Source: Comamonas aquatica NBRC 14918 (GTDB lineage Bacteria; Pseudomonadota; Gammaproteobacteria; Burkholderiales; Burkholderiaceae_C). From it: a stretch of 64,000 nucleotides of DNA. The translations under genes and the position numbers were made by a program. Below the pieces are notes generated by a model. The model did not search any database and was not told where the DNA came from. It saw only the letters and a program-made list of their open reading frames with translations. Positions 16,497-23,772 of this stretch are shown piece after piece. The stretch lies in contig NZ_BBJR01000001.1 of assembly GCF_000739875.1 (NCBI RefSeq), positions 165,700 through 229,699 on the forward strand, in the 5' to 3' direction. Within the stretch, counting starts at the first letter, position 1. Each line of letters begins with the position of its first letter.

Positions 16497-17481
16497 AGCC
16501 GATGAGGCGCGCCAGACTGAGCAGCGCCAGCAGCAGCATCCACACCACCACGCTGCGCCACACCAGGCCCACCAGAGCGCGCAGGTGGCCCACGTCGGCC
16601 TCACGCCCCGGGGTCACACCGGGGTCCTGCCAGCCGTCCTCGTCGTCGTACACGGGCGCGGTCTGCAGCTCCTCGCGCATCTTCAGCGCGTTGCCGCCCA
16701 GGCGCACGTTGATGGCGCCGGCGGTGGCCGCCAGAATCACGCCATCGTTGTCGTTGGGAAAGTGCTTGGTGTGAAAGCGCCAGCCATCGATCGCTTCCTC
16801 AAAGCTGCCCACCACGGCAAACCCCAGCGCCGTCATGCGCGAGGGCAGCCAGTCGATCACCGTCCATGCCTGCTTGGCCGATTGCTGCAGCCGCTCGCTC
16901 ACCGGTGCGGCGCCACCAATCGACTTGCGCGACCAGTAGCGCGACAGGTATTCCGCCATGCGGTAAAGCACAGCGCCCGCCGGCCCCAGGCCCAGGGCCG
17001 CCAGCAGCGCAAACCAGAACAGCACGCCGAACACGTGGCGGTGGGCGCAAATGACCGAGTACTCGATCACATGGCGCACCACTTCACTGCGCGGGACCTC
17101 GGCCGCATCCACCTGGCGCCAGTCCGCCAGACCTTCGCGTGCCGCCTGCTCATCGCCGCTTTCCAGCGCGTCGCGGATGCGGGTGAAATGGTGGCTGAAC
17201 TGGCGAAAGCCCAGGGTGACGTACAGCACGGCCACATTCCACAGCATGGCCGCCGGCCAGCCGACCCAGCGCATCAGCAGCCAGTACACCCCGACGACCA
17301 GCAGCACGGGTGGCACCATGGCCAGTCCCCAGGCCACCCAGCCATGGTGTTCACGACCCGCATCGAAGTTACGACGCACCGACACCGACCAGGCCCGAAC
17401 GCCAGCGTGCACCGGGTTGCCCCGTGACAGCGGACGGGCCTGCTCCAGCAAGAGAGCAAGCAAGATGGCAAAGAAACTCAT
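16495..17481 (-). CDS. CobD/CbiB family membrane protein
   Basis: The 328-residue polytopic membrane protein is related to adenosylcobinamide-phosphate synthase (CobD/CbiB). It starts MSFFAILLALLLEQARPL, a typical N-terminus of the CobD/CbiB-like proteins of Betaproteobacteria, and keeps ADWRQVDAAEVPRSEVVR, YRMAEYLSRYW, and the block DWLPSRMTALGFAVVGSFEEA. No other cobalamin genes are nearby, so a role in corrinoid synthesis cannot be assumed. The stop overlaps the end of the dispersed repeat at 16449-16496. It lies 57 bases downstream of the Nudix gene on the same strand, so the two are probably an operon. Confidence 0.8.
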   Translation of the reverse strand: MSFFAILLALLLEQARPLSRGNPVHAGVRAWSVSVRRNFDAGREHHGWVAWGLAMVPPVLLVVGVYWLLMRWVGWPAAMLWNVAVLYVTLGFRQFSHHFTRIRDALESGDEQAAREGLADWRQVDAAEVPRSEVVRHVIEYSVICAHRHVFGVLFWFALLAALGLGPAGAVLYRMAEYLSRYWSRKSIGGAAPVSERLQQSAKQAWTVIDWLPSRMTALGFAVVGSFEEAIDGWRFHTKHFPNDNDGVILAATAGAINVRLGGNALKMREELQTAPVYDDEDGWQDPGVTPGREADVGHLRALVGLVWRSVVVWMLLLALLSLARLIG

Positions 17482-17538
17482 GGGACGATGATAGCGGCAA
17501 GCCTTCGCCTTGCCACCCCCGCGCCAGCGCGGGCCGCC

Positions 17539-18255
17539 TCAAGCCACCATGAAACGGTAGAAGTTGCGCAGCATGCCCGCCGTGGCGCCCCAGATGTAGC
17601 GCTCGCGCCCGGCATCCAGGTACGGCATGGAAAACCACTCGCGCTCCTGGCCCTGCCAGTGCAGCCGGTGGCGCTGGTGGTGGGCCGGATCGAGCAAGAA
17701 GCGCAGCGGCACCTCGAACACATCCGCCACTTCGTAGGGGTTGGGATGCAGCGGCGCATCGGGCTGCACCAGGGCCACGACCGGGGTGACCATGAAGGCC
17801 GTGCCGGTCTCATAGACCGGCAGGCTGCCCAGCACCTCGACCTGCCCGGGATCCAGACCAACTTCCTCCTGGGCCTCCCGCAGGGCCGTGGCCGTGGCAT
17901 CGGCATCTTCCGGGTCCTGCCGCCCACCAGGAAAGGCCACCTGCCCGGAATGCGTGGACAGCTGCTCCGTGCGCTGGGTCAGCAGCACCGTCAGCTCCTC
18001 GCGCAGCACCAGGGGCACCAGCACCGCCGCATGCGCCGGCGTGCGCGGGGCAAAGCGTGCCTCCTTGCGGACTTCGGGCTGCCACCGCGGCGGATGGGCG
18101 AAGCGCGCGCGCAAGGCCTGGGGGGTTTGGCCGGCGGCGGGCACGGCCGGCAGATGGCTGTCGGTACCGATGACCGGCACCTGGCGCGGATCGAAGTTGG
18201 GGATGCTGGCGGTCAGCGACGCTGGCTGCCGGGACGCGGGCGAGGGGGTCAACAA
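17539..18255 (-). CDS. CoA pyrophosphatase-type Nudix hydrolase
   Basis: The product of about 238 residues has a central Nudix box GGRQDPEDADATATALREAQ continuing into EEVGL, preceded by STHSGQVAFPGG, the UPF0035 signature seen in NudL/YeaB-type enzymes that split CoA or acyl-CoA into 4'-phosphopantetheine and 3',5'-ADP. HAAVLVPLV opens the domain near residue 75. The first codon of this frame is TTG, five bases after GGAG; there is no ATG before the domain, so a TTG start is likely. The N-terminal 60 residues are Pro-rich and variable. It is followed 57 bases later by the CobD-like gene. Confidence 0.85.
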   Translation of the reverse strand: MLTPSPASRQPASLTASIPNFDPRQVPVIGTDSHLPAVPAAGQTPQALRARFAHPPRWQPEVRKEARFAPRTPAHAAVLVPLVLREELTVLLTQRTEQLSTHSGQVAFPGGRQDPEDADATATALREAQEEVGLDPGQVEVLGSLPVYETGTAFMVTPVVALVQPDAPLHPNPYEVADVFEVPLRFLLDPAHHQRHRLHWQGQEREWFSMPYLDAGRERYIWGATAGMLRNFYRFMVA

Positions 18256-18272
18256 AGCTTCTCCACGGGCAT

Positions 18273-18307
18273 AAAAAAAGCCGCCACAGCGAACTGTAGC
18301 GGCTTTT
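18273..18307 (-). terminator. Bidirectional terminator at the end of the rpsP operon
   Basis: AAAAGCCGCCACAG, loop CGAA and CTGTAGCGGCTTTT pair with one mismatch. It lies 20 bases past the rplS stop. Confidence 0.88.
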
Positions 18308-18326
18308 GCCTGACAAGGCTGCGCGA

Positions 18327-18716
18327 TTACTCGGCAGCTGCAACAGCAGTCTTGTTGACGCGTTGTGGCAGCTTTTCCTTGATACGTGCCGACTTGCCGC
18401 TGCGCTGACGCAGGTAGTACAGCTTGGCACGACGCACATCACCGCGGCGCTTGACTTCGATGCCAGCGATCAGGGGAGAGTAAGTCTGGAACGTACGCTC
18501 CACACCTTCGCCGCTGGAAATCTTGCGCACGATGAACGCGCTGTTCAGGCCACGGTTACGCTTGGCGATCACCACGCCTTCGTAAGCCTGCACGCGCTTG
18601 CGATTACCTTCCACCACGTTCACGGACACGATGACGGTGTCACCAGGCGCGAAAGCAGGGATGGTCTTGTTCAGGCGAGCAATTTCTTCTTGCTCCAGAG
18701 TTTGGATCAGATTCAT
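18327..18716 (-). CDS. rplS: 50S ribosomal protein L19
   Basis: L19 lies at the 30S-50S interface. The 129-residue product has the typical N-terminus [20 protein letters not shown], then [40 protein letters not shown] and [19 protein letters not shown]. It is the last gene of rpsP-rimM-trmD-rplS and lies 111 bases after trmD, a wide gap for this operon. A terminator follows directly. Length is slightly above E. coli L19 owing to the C-terminal tail. Confidence 0.98.
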   Translation of the reverse strand: MNLIQTLEQEEIARLNKTIPAFAPGDTVIVSVNVVEGNRKRVQAYEGVVIAKRNRGLNSAFIVRKISSGEGVERTFQTYSPLIAGIEVKRRGDVRRAKLYYLRQRSGKSARIKEKLPQRVNKTAVAAAE

Positions 18717-18820
18717 GATTCATCCATCTTGATCTTGTCCGCGCCAGAATTGGCAAGCGCCGGGATTGGTGCTATGGCTGCATTCAAACCGATGCAGCGG
18801 CCGGATAGAGGATCAAAGAA

Positions 18821-18838
18821 CCCAGCATTATAGCTGGG
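18821..18838 (-). promoter_or_regulatory. Small hairpin spanning the trmD stop
   Basis: CCCAGC, loop ATTATA and GCTGGG form a six-pair stem at the trmD/rplS junction. It has no T-run on the transcript side and may modulate or mark the 3' end of trmD. Confidence 0.35.
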
Positions 18839-19598
18839 ACGCGTTTTTTGCCAAAAACCCTTCGTCTTTGGCATTCAACAAGCCCTGGGCGCGGGCCTGT
18901 GCGATCAATTCTGGGCGGTGCTGCGCCGTGATGCGCAGGCGCTGGTCACGGCGCCAGCGCTCGATGTTGCCGTGGTGGCCCGACAGTAACTCGGGCGGCA
19001 CCGGCTGGCCTTGCCAGACTTCGGGGCGGGTGTAATGCGGGCAGTCCAGCAGCCCGTCCAGCGCGGGGTTGAAGCTGTCCTGCTGGAAGCTGCCCGCGTC
19101 GTTGAGCACCCCGGGCTGCAGCCGCGTGACCGCATCCAGCAGCACCAGGGCCGCCAGCTCGCCGCCGGAGAGCACGAAATCCCCCAGGCTCAGCTGGTGG
19201 GTGACGTACTGATCGATGAAGCGCTGGTCGATGCCCTCATAGCGGCCGCACAGCAGGATGGCACCCTGGCTCTCGGCCCAGTCGGCCACCACCTCGTGCT
19301 TGAGGGTCTGGCCGATCGGCGAGAACAGCACCACCGGCGCCGGCGCGGATGCTCCGCCCTCGGCGTGCGCCGCACGGATGGCCTCCAGGCACAGCTGCAG
19401 CGGCTCGGCCATCATCACCATGCCAGGGCCACCGCCGAACGGGCGATCGTCCACGCGGCGGTAGTTGCCTTGGGCATAGTCGCGCGGGTTCCACAGATGC
19501 ACCGCCACCTGCCCGGAAGCATAGGCACGGCGCGTCACTCCGCTTTCCAGGAAAGGGGCGAACAGCTCGGGGAACAGGGTGATGATGTCGAAACGCAT
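18828..19598 (-). CDS. trmD: tRNA (guanine-N1)-methyltransferase TrmD
   Basis: TrmD is the SPOUT-class enzyme that makes m1G37 next to the anticodon, which prevents +1 frameshifts. The 256-residue product begins [20 protein letters not shown] and shows [27 protein letters not shown] and the knot region [20 protein letters not shown]. The frame stays open upstream, overlapping rimM, but the conserved N-terminus fixes the start 13 bases after the rimM stop. A CCCAGC/GCTGGG hairpin spans its stop codon at 18821-18838. Confidence 0.97.
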   Translation of the reverse strand: MRFDIITLFPELFAPFLESGVTRRAYASGQVAVHLWNPRDYAQGNYRRVDDRPFGGGPGMVMMAEPLQLCLEAIRAAHAEGGASAPAPVVLFSPIGQTLKHEVVADWAESQGAILLCGRYEGIDQRFIDQYVTHQLSLGDFVLSGGELAALVLLDAVTRLQPGVLNDAGSFQQDSFNPALDGLLDCPHYTRPEVWQGQPVPPELLSGHHGNIERWRRDQRLRITAQHRPELIAQARAQGLLNAKDEGFLAKNASQL

Positions 19599-19611
19599 GC
19601 GTGCCAAGGGC

Positions 19612-20181
19612 TCAGTAGTCGGGCTGCCAGTCCGCGATGATGGTTTTGGCGACCACATCCACCTTGTCGATGTAGGCATCGACAAAGGGAATCATGCGCT
19701 CGCGCTCCTTACCACCTTCTTCGTAGGCCAGCACCAGCGTGGTCTGGGGCCCGGTGGCCAGCAAATCCTTGACCACGCCCAGGTCCACGCCTTCACGGTT
19801 GCTGACTTGCAGGCCCATCAGGTCGACCCAGTAGTACTCGCCGTCCTCGGCCTGGGGGAAATGCTCGCGCGCCACGAAGATGCGGGCACCGCGCAGGGCC
19901 TCGGCCGCATTGCGGTCCAGCACGGCGGGCGAAGTGGCCACGATGGTGTCCGAGTGCGGGCGCACCTGCTTGACCGGCAGCAACACCGTGCCCGTGAAAT
20001 GCTTGGCGCCTTTTTCGGCCGGTAGCAAGAACCACTGCTTGGCGGCGAACAGGGCCTCAGGATCCGCACTGTAGGCAATGACCTTGAACCAACCCTTCAC
20101 CCCCCACGCATCGGCAATGCGGCCAATTTCCACCGCATCGTCCGGCAGTGCGGTGGGCTCCAGTTCAGGCATGTGGCTCAT
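19612..20181 (-). CDS. rimM: Ribosome maturation factor RimM
   Basis: RimM assists 16S rRNA processing and 30S head assembly through binding S19. The 189-residue product has the N-terminal barrel [18 protein letters not shown] and the PRC-type C-terminal barrel with [29 protein letters not shown] and [14 protein letters not shown]. An in-frame TTG lies four codons upstream; I take the ATG at 20181 (MSHMPELEP). It is the second gene of the rpsP operon, separated from rpsP by a strong hairpin. Confidence 0.95.
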   Translation of the reverse strand: MSHMPELEPTALPDDAVEIGRIADAWGVKGWFKVIAYSADPEALFAAKQWFLLPAEKGAKHFTGTVLLPVKQVRPHSDTIVATSPAVLDRNAAEALRGARIFVAREHFPQAEDGEYYWVDLMGLQVSNREGVDLGVVKDLLATGPQTTLVLAYEEGGKERERMIPFVDAYIDKVDVVAKTIIADWQPDY

Positions 20182-20208
20182 GACAATCTTCAAAAGACGA
20201 AAAAAGAA

Positions 20209-20246
20209 AAAACGGGTTCCGTCAGACTAGCCAACGGAACCCGTTT
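20209..20246 (-). terminator. Strong hairpin between rpsP and rimM (attenuator or partial terminator)
   Basis: AAAACGGGTTCCGT and ACGGAACCCGTTTT are perfect 14-bp complements around an 11-base loop. On the minus-strand transcript a T-run follows, giving the shape of an intrinsic terminator inside the operon, 17 bases after the rpsP stop. Downstream rimM-trmD-rplS would depend on read-through, processing or another promoter. Confidence 0.8.
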
Positions 20247-20262
20247 TCAATGGGGGTGCTGA

Positions 20263-20517
20263 TTAGGCAGCAGCCTTGGCGGCAGCTTGCTTGAGCAGGC
20301 GTTCGACGGTGTCGGAAGCCTGGGCGCCAACGCCCTTCCAGTAGGTCACGCGGTCCAGCGCAATGCGCAGACCTTCTTCAGCGCCACGGGCGGTGGGGTT
20401 GTAGAAACCCACGCGCTCAATGAAAGCGCCATCGCGACGAACGCGCTTGTCGGTCACGACGATGTTGAAGAAAGGACGTGCCTTGGAGCCGCCGCGGGAG
20501 AGTCGAATAACGACCAT
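20263..20517 (-). CDS. rpsP: 30S ribosomal protein S16
   Basis: S16 is an early-binding protein of the 30S body. The 84-residue product begins [20 protein letters not shown] and has [20 protein letters not shown] and an Ala-rich tail [15 protein letters not shown] precedes the ATG at good spacing. It leads the rpsP-rimM-trmD-rplS operon; promoter and palindrome lie upstream. Confidence 0.98.
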   Translation of the reverse strand: MVVIRLSRGGSKARPFFNIVVTDKRVRRDGAFIERVGFYNPTARGAEEGLRIALDRVTYWKGVGAQASDTVERLLKQAAAKAAA

Positions 20518-20537
20518 GATTTATCCTTCGGGTGGTC

Positions 20538-20553
20538 GCAGCAAATTTGCTGC
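20538..20553. promoter_or_regulatory. Perfect 16-bp palindrome in the rpsP leader
   Basis: GCAGCAAATTTGCTGC lies 20 bases ahead of the rpsP ATG, between the predicted transcript start and the gene. It could be an operator or, in RNA, a short hairpin near the ribosome-binding site. Confidence 0.55.
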
Positions 20554-20621
20554 AAGAGTTTTTCACGGCGTTTGAGACACGCGACATGGCCACCCGGCCA
20601 GCGACACGCCGAAAACGCAAG

Positions 20622-20650
20622 ATTATATAGGGTTCTGATTTTTATGCCTA
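20622..20650 (-). promoter_or_regulatory. Candidate promoter of the rpsP operon
   Basis: A perfect TATAAT (minus strand, 20622-20627) is preceded at 17-18 bp by TTAGGC/TAGGCA, a weak -35. It overlaps the first codons of the divergent acetyltransferase gene. Confidence 0.5.
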
Positions 20651-21168
20651 ACGTCCGCCCCAGCCAACCCCTGGATTTGACCGCCATCACGGCCATTTAC
20701 CGCCACCACGTGCTGCACGGCACCGGCACCTTCGAGATCGAGCCGCCCTCCTTGGCCGACATGACGACCCGCCGCCAGGACGTGCTGAACAAGCACCTGC
20801 CCTGGCTGGTGGCCGAAGGCGAGGACGGCAGCATCCTGGGCTATGCCTATGCCAACTGGTTCAAGCCGCGCCCGGCCTACCGGTTCTCGGCCGAGGATTC
20901 CATCTACGTGTCGGATCAGGCCCGCGGCCAGGGCATTGGCCGCTTGCTGCTGGATGCGCTGTGCCGGGAGTGCGAAGCCGTCGGCGTGCGCAAGCTGATC
21001 GCCGTGATCGGCGACAGCACGAATGCCGGATCGGTGGGCGTGCACCGCGCCGCGGGCTTTGCGCATGTGGGCACGCTCAGCGCCGTGGGCTGGAAGTTCG
21101 ACCGTTGGCTGGATGTGGTGATGATGGAGAAGTCCCTAGGTGCCGGCGCCAGCACCTCACCCGAATAA
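20644..21168 (+). CDS. GNAT family N-acetyltransferase (phosphinothricin acetyltransferase-like)
   Basis: The 174-residue cytoplasmic enzyme uses acetyl-CoA. It starts MPNVRPSQPLDLTAITAIYR and shows the PAT/MnaT-type stretch HHVLHGTGTFEIEPPS, the acetyl-CoA loop SDQARGQGIGRLLLDALC (R/Q-x-x-G-x-G/A), and HRAAGFAHVGTLSAVGWKFD. Relatives acetylate phosphinothricin, methionine sulfoximine or similar amines; the exact substrate is unknown. An open frame runs further upstream across rpsP, but only this ATG fits the family. The start overlaps the -35 region of the rpsP promoter, so expression of the two divergent genes could interfere. The TM2 gene follows after seven bases. Confidence 0.88.
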   Translation: MPNVRPSQPLDLTAITAIYRHHVLHGTGTFEIEPPSLADMTTRRQDVLNKHLPWLVAEGEDGSILGYAYANWFKPRPAYRFSAEDSIYVSDQARGQGIGRLLLDALCRECEAVGVRKLIAVIGDSTNAGSVGVHRAAGFAHVGTLSAVGWKFDRWLDVVMMEKSLGAGASTSPE

Positions 21169-21175
21169 TGGGGGC

Positions 21176-21622
21176 ATGAAGAACAAGACCGTTGCAGCGT
21201 GGTTGGCATTCGTCGGAGGCCCCCTGGGGCTGCACCGGTTTTATCTGCATGGGATGGGCGACACCCTGGGCTGGGCCCTGCCCATTCCCACGGCGCTGGG
21301 GCTGTATGGCATCCAGCGCGTGCAACAGTTCGGCCAGGATGACCAGCTCAGCTGGGTGCTGATTCCGCTGCTGGGCTTCACCATCGCCGCCTGCGCCCTG
21401 GTGGCCATCCTTTACGGTCTGCGCCAGCCGCAGCAATGGAACGCCCGCTTCAACCCGCAGGCCAGTGCCGATGCGCCGGCCGGCCATACCAACTGGTTCA
21501 CGATTGCCGCCATCGCGGCCGCCCTGATGGTGGGGGCGGCGGTGCTGATGGCCAGCCTGGCCTACAGCTTCCAACACTACTTCGAATACCAGATTGAGGA
21601 AGCGCGCAAGATTTCCCAATGA
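21176..21622 (+). CDS. TM2-domain membrane protein
   Basis: The 148-residue inner-membrane protein begins MKNKTVAAWLAFVGGPLGLH followed by RFYLHGMGD, the TM2 domain pattern (hydrophobic helix, G-x-x-G-x-H-R-F-Y-x-G). A second pair of helices covers about residues 55-80 and 105-130, ahead of a charged C-terminal tail EYQIEEARKISQ. Function is unknown. It begins seven bases after the acetyltransferase stop, so the two are co-transcribed, and it ends at a strong bidirectional terminator shared with the pit gene. Confidence 0.8.
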   Translation: MKNKTVAAWLAFVGGPLGLHRFYLHGMGDTLGWALPIPTALGLYGIQRVQQFGQDDQLSWVLIPLLGFTIAACALVAILYGLRQPQQWNARFNPQASADAPAGHTNWFTIAAIAAALMVGAAVLMASLAYSFQHYFEYQIEEARKISQ

Positions 21623-21664
21623 GGACTTGGCTGCTTCCAACAGGGTAGCAGCTTGCGCAGAAAG

Positions 21665-21705
21665 AAAAAGGACTTCAGAGCCATTCCACTCTGAAGTCCT
21701 TTTTG
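21665..21705. terminator. Bidirectional terminator between TM2 and pit genes
   Basis: AAAAAGGACTTCAGAG and CTCTGAAGTCCTTTTT are perfect 16-bp complements around an eight-base loop. It can serve both convergent genes. Confidence 0.95.
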
Positions 21706-21726
21706 TATTAGCGCCAGGCGCTCTTT
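21704..21726. repeat. Short AT-rich repeat copy abutting the pit stop
   Basis: Read on the minus strand this is AAAGAGCGCCTGGCGCTAAT, nearly the same as AACAGTAGCGCCTGGCGCTG at 57575-57600, which likewise touches a stop codon. Confidence 0.45.
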
Positions 21727-22737
21727 TTAATAGAGCTGCAGGCTGACCCAGTAGGCCACGGCCGCCACGAAGGCGCTGGCGGGGATGGTCAGAATCCAGG
21801 CCCAGACAATGTTGCCGGCCACGCCCCAACGCACCGCGCTCATGCGCTGGGTGGAGCCCACGCCGACGATGGCGCCGGTGATGGTGTGGGTGGTGGAGAC
21901 GGGCACGCCCAGGAAGGTGGCGAAGAACAGCGTCATCGCGCCCCCGGATTCGGCACAGAAGCCGCCCACGGGCTTGAGCTTGGTGATCTTCTGGCCCATG
22001 GTCTTCACGATGCGCCAGCCGCCGAACATGGTGCCCAGACCGATCGCCGCGTAGCAGCTGACGATCACCCAGATGGGCGGGCTGGATTCGGTGCTCGACA
22101 TGTAGCCCGTGCCCAGCAGCAGCAGCCAGATGATGCCGATGGTCTTTTGCGCATCGTTGCCACCGTGGCCCAGCGAATAGGCGCCGGCCGACACCAGTTG
22201 CAGGCGGCGGAACCACTTGTCCACCTTGCTGGGGCGCGTGCGGCGGCAGATCCAGGCGACGATCACCATCATCAGCGAACCGAACAGGAAGCCCAGCAGC
22301 GGCGAGATGAAGATGAAGGCCAGGGTCTTGAGGATGCCACTGGCAATCAGCGGACCGGTGCCGGCCTTGGCCACCACAGCGCCGACGATGCCGCCGATCA
22401 GCGCGTGCGAGGAGCTGGAGGGGATGCCGTAGTACCAGGTGATCAGGTTCCAGACGATGGCGCCGGCCAGGGCGCCGAAGACCACGTGGGTGTCCACGAT
22501 CTCCGGATTCACGATGCCCTTGCCCACCGTGGCAGCCACGCTGAGGTGGAACACGAAGATCGCCACAAAGTTGAAGAAGGCGGCAAACACCACGGCCTGC
22601 GTGGGTTTGAGCACGCCGGTAGAGACGACGGTTGCGATCGAGTTCGCCGCATCATGAAAGCCATTCATGAAGTCGAAGATCAGCGCCATCGCCACCAGCA
22701 GAATGACCACCCACAGGGCGGCTTGTACGGTTTCCAT
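21727..22737 (-). CDS. Inorganic phosphate transporter, Pit family
   Basis: The 336-residue polytopic inner-membrane protein is a low-affinity cation/phosphate symporter. The duplicated PiT signature appears as FDFMNGFHDAANSIATVV near residue 25 and as GHGGNDAQKTIGIIWLLL in the second half, with TGAIVGVGSTQRMSAVRWGV before the last helices. Length suits the short Pit proteins that occur with DUF47 partners rather than the 500-residue PitA of E. coli. It lies 25 bases after the DUF47 gene on the same strand; together they form the usual DUF47-pit operon. A Pho-box-like element lies upstream of the pair. Confidence 0.93.
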   Translation of the reverse strand: METVQAALWVVILLVAMALIFDFMNGFHDAANSIATVVSTGVLKPTQAVVFAAFFNFVAIFVFHLSVAATVGKGIVNPEIVDTHVVFGALAGAIVWNLITWYYGIPSSSSHALIGGIVGAVVAKAGTGPLIASGILKTLAFIFISPLLGFLFGSLMMVIVAWICRRTRPSKVDKWFRRLQLVSAGAYSLGHGGNDAQKTIGIIWLLLLGTGYMSSTESSPPIWVIVSCYAAIGLGTMFGGWRIVKTMGQKITKLKPVGGFCAESGGAMTLFFATFLGVPVSTTHTITGAIVGVGSTQRMSAVRWGVAGNIVWAWILTIPASAFVAAVAYWVSLQLY

Positions 22738-22762
22738 GGTCAGGATTCCCCGTGCTGGTCGA

Positions 22763-23410
22763 TCAGGAGTTTTCGAGGACGATGCCCTCGATGGTGTTGG
22801 CGACGTCCTCGCACTTGTCGGTGATGGTTTCCATCAGCTCGTACACACCCTTGAGCTTGATCAGTTCGCGCACATCCTGCTCTTCACGGAACAGCTTGCT
22901 CATCGCGGCGCGCAGCACGCGGTCGGCGTCCGATTCCAGGCGGTCGATTTCCTGACAGGTCTTCAGGGCGGCCTCGGCCACCGACTGGTCGGCGATCTGG
23001 TTCAGCAGCTTGACGGCATCGCGCACGCGCTCGCAGCACTTGAGGCTCAGGTCGGCCAGGCGCGTCATCTCTTCGGTCATCTGGCGGATGTCGTACAGCG
23101 CCATGGCTTCGGCCGAGTCCTGGATCAGGTCCACCACGTCGTCCATGGTGTTGATCAGGCCGTGGATGTGCTCACGGTCCAGGGGCGTGATGAAGGTCTG
23201 GTGCAGGGTCTTGGTGACTTCGTGGGTCACACGGTCGGCGGCGCGCTCGGCGTTGTCGACATCGCTGTTGTACTTCTCACGCAGGTGCGTATCGTTGTAG
23301 TTGGCCACCATCTGCGAGAACGCACGTGCGGCTTCCACGATGCGCTCGGCATGTTGGTTGAACATTTCGAAAAAATTGCCTTCGCGGGGCAAGAGCTTGC
23401 CAAACAGCAT
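22763..23410 (-). CDS. DUF47 (PhoU-like) partner of the Pit transporter
   Basis: The 215-residue, largely helical cytoplasmic protein begins MLFGKLLPREGNFFEMFNQH, the DUF47 N-terminus, and continues with DVDNAERAADRVTHEV, the metal-site region FITPLDREHIHGLINTMDDV and LKGVYELMETITDKCEDVAN. DUF47 proteins resemble PhoU and are thought to tune their co-encoded Pit transporter. GGAGGAG precedes the ATG. It is the first gene of the pair, with an AT-rich promoter region and a hairpin in the predicted leader. Confidence 0.92.
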   Translation of the reverse strand: MLFGKLLPREGNFFEMFNQHAERIVEAARAFSQMVANYNDTHLREKYNSDVDNAERAADRVTHEVTKTLHQTFITPLDREHIHGLINTMDDVVDLIQDSAEAMALYDIRQMTEEMTRLADLSLKCCERVRDAVKLLNQIADQSVAEAALKTCQEIDRLESDADRVLRAAMSKLFREEQDVRELIKLKGVYELMETITDKCEDVANTIEGIVLENS

Positions 23411-23452
23411 GAACGCTCCTCCAAGAGTTATGTATAGCGTTGGAAACTAGAA

Positions 23453-23479
23453 AGCCTACGCGTGGCACACACGTAGGCT
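23453..23479. promoter_or_regulatory. Hairpin in the predicted DUF47 leader
   Basis: AGCCTACGCGTG and CACACGTAGGCT pair over 12 bases with one mismatch around a three-base loop, 43 bases ahead of the DUF47 ATG. There is no T-run. Confidence 0.4.
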
Positions 23480-23608
23480 GCTGGATCTGTGGGAATGCGC
23501 GCAGCGCGCCATTCCTGTCGTTCCGGCGGGGCGACGCAGGTGTCGCCGTTCCGGGTTGTGGCACCGGCCAAGGCGGCTGGTTGCCGCGCATTGTCCATGA
23601 CAAAACAG

Positions 23609-23647
23609 TGAATATTTAATTAAATTTTTATGACAAATGTGTGACGA
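23609..23647 (-). promoter_or_regulatory. Promoter with Pho-box-like repeats ahead of DUF47-pit
   Basis: On the minus strand, TTGTCA and TATTCA are 16 bases apart. The -35 overlaps two GTCA direct repeats spaced 11 bases (CGTCACACATTTGTCAT), the spacing of PhoB half-sites, with a further TGTCAT 33 bases on. This fits phosphate control but is not proof. Confidence 0.38.
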
Positions 23648-23772
23648 AGCATGAAACAACAAAAAAGAACGCAAGCGCACACTCATTGATCAAATTCGAA
23701 AAAAATTGAACATTTTGTCGCCGCAGCGAGGGCATGCCTGCCGCACCGCGGTGGCGCGATGCAGGCCGCCCC

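Larger units (their letters stand above)
23411..23772. other. Intergenic region carrying the DUF47-pit promoter
   Basis: This is a 362-base stretch without a gene. It holds a hairpin at 23453-23479, the promoter and Pho-box-like element at 23609-23647, and an AT-rich segment up to about 23715 that is unlike the rest of the window. Confidence 0.55.
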
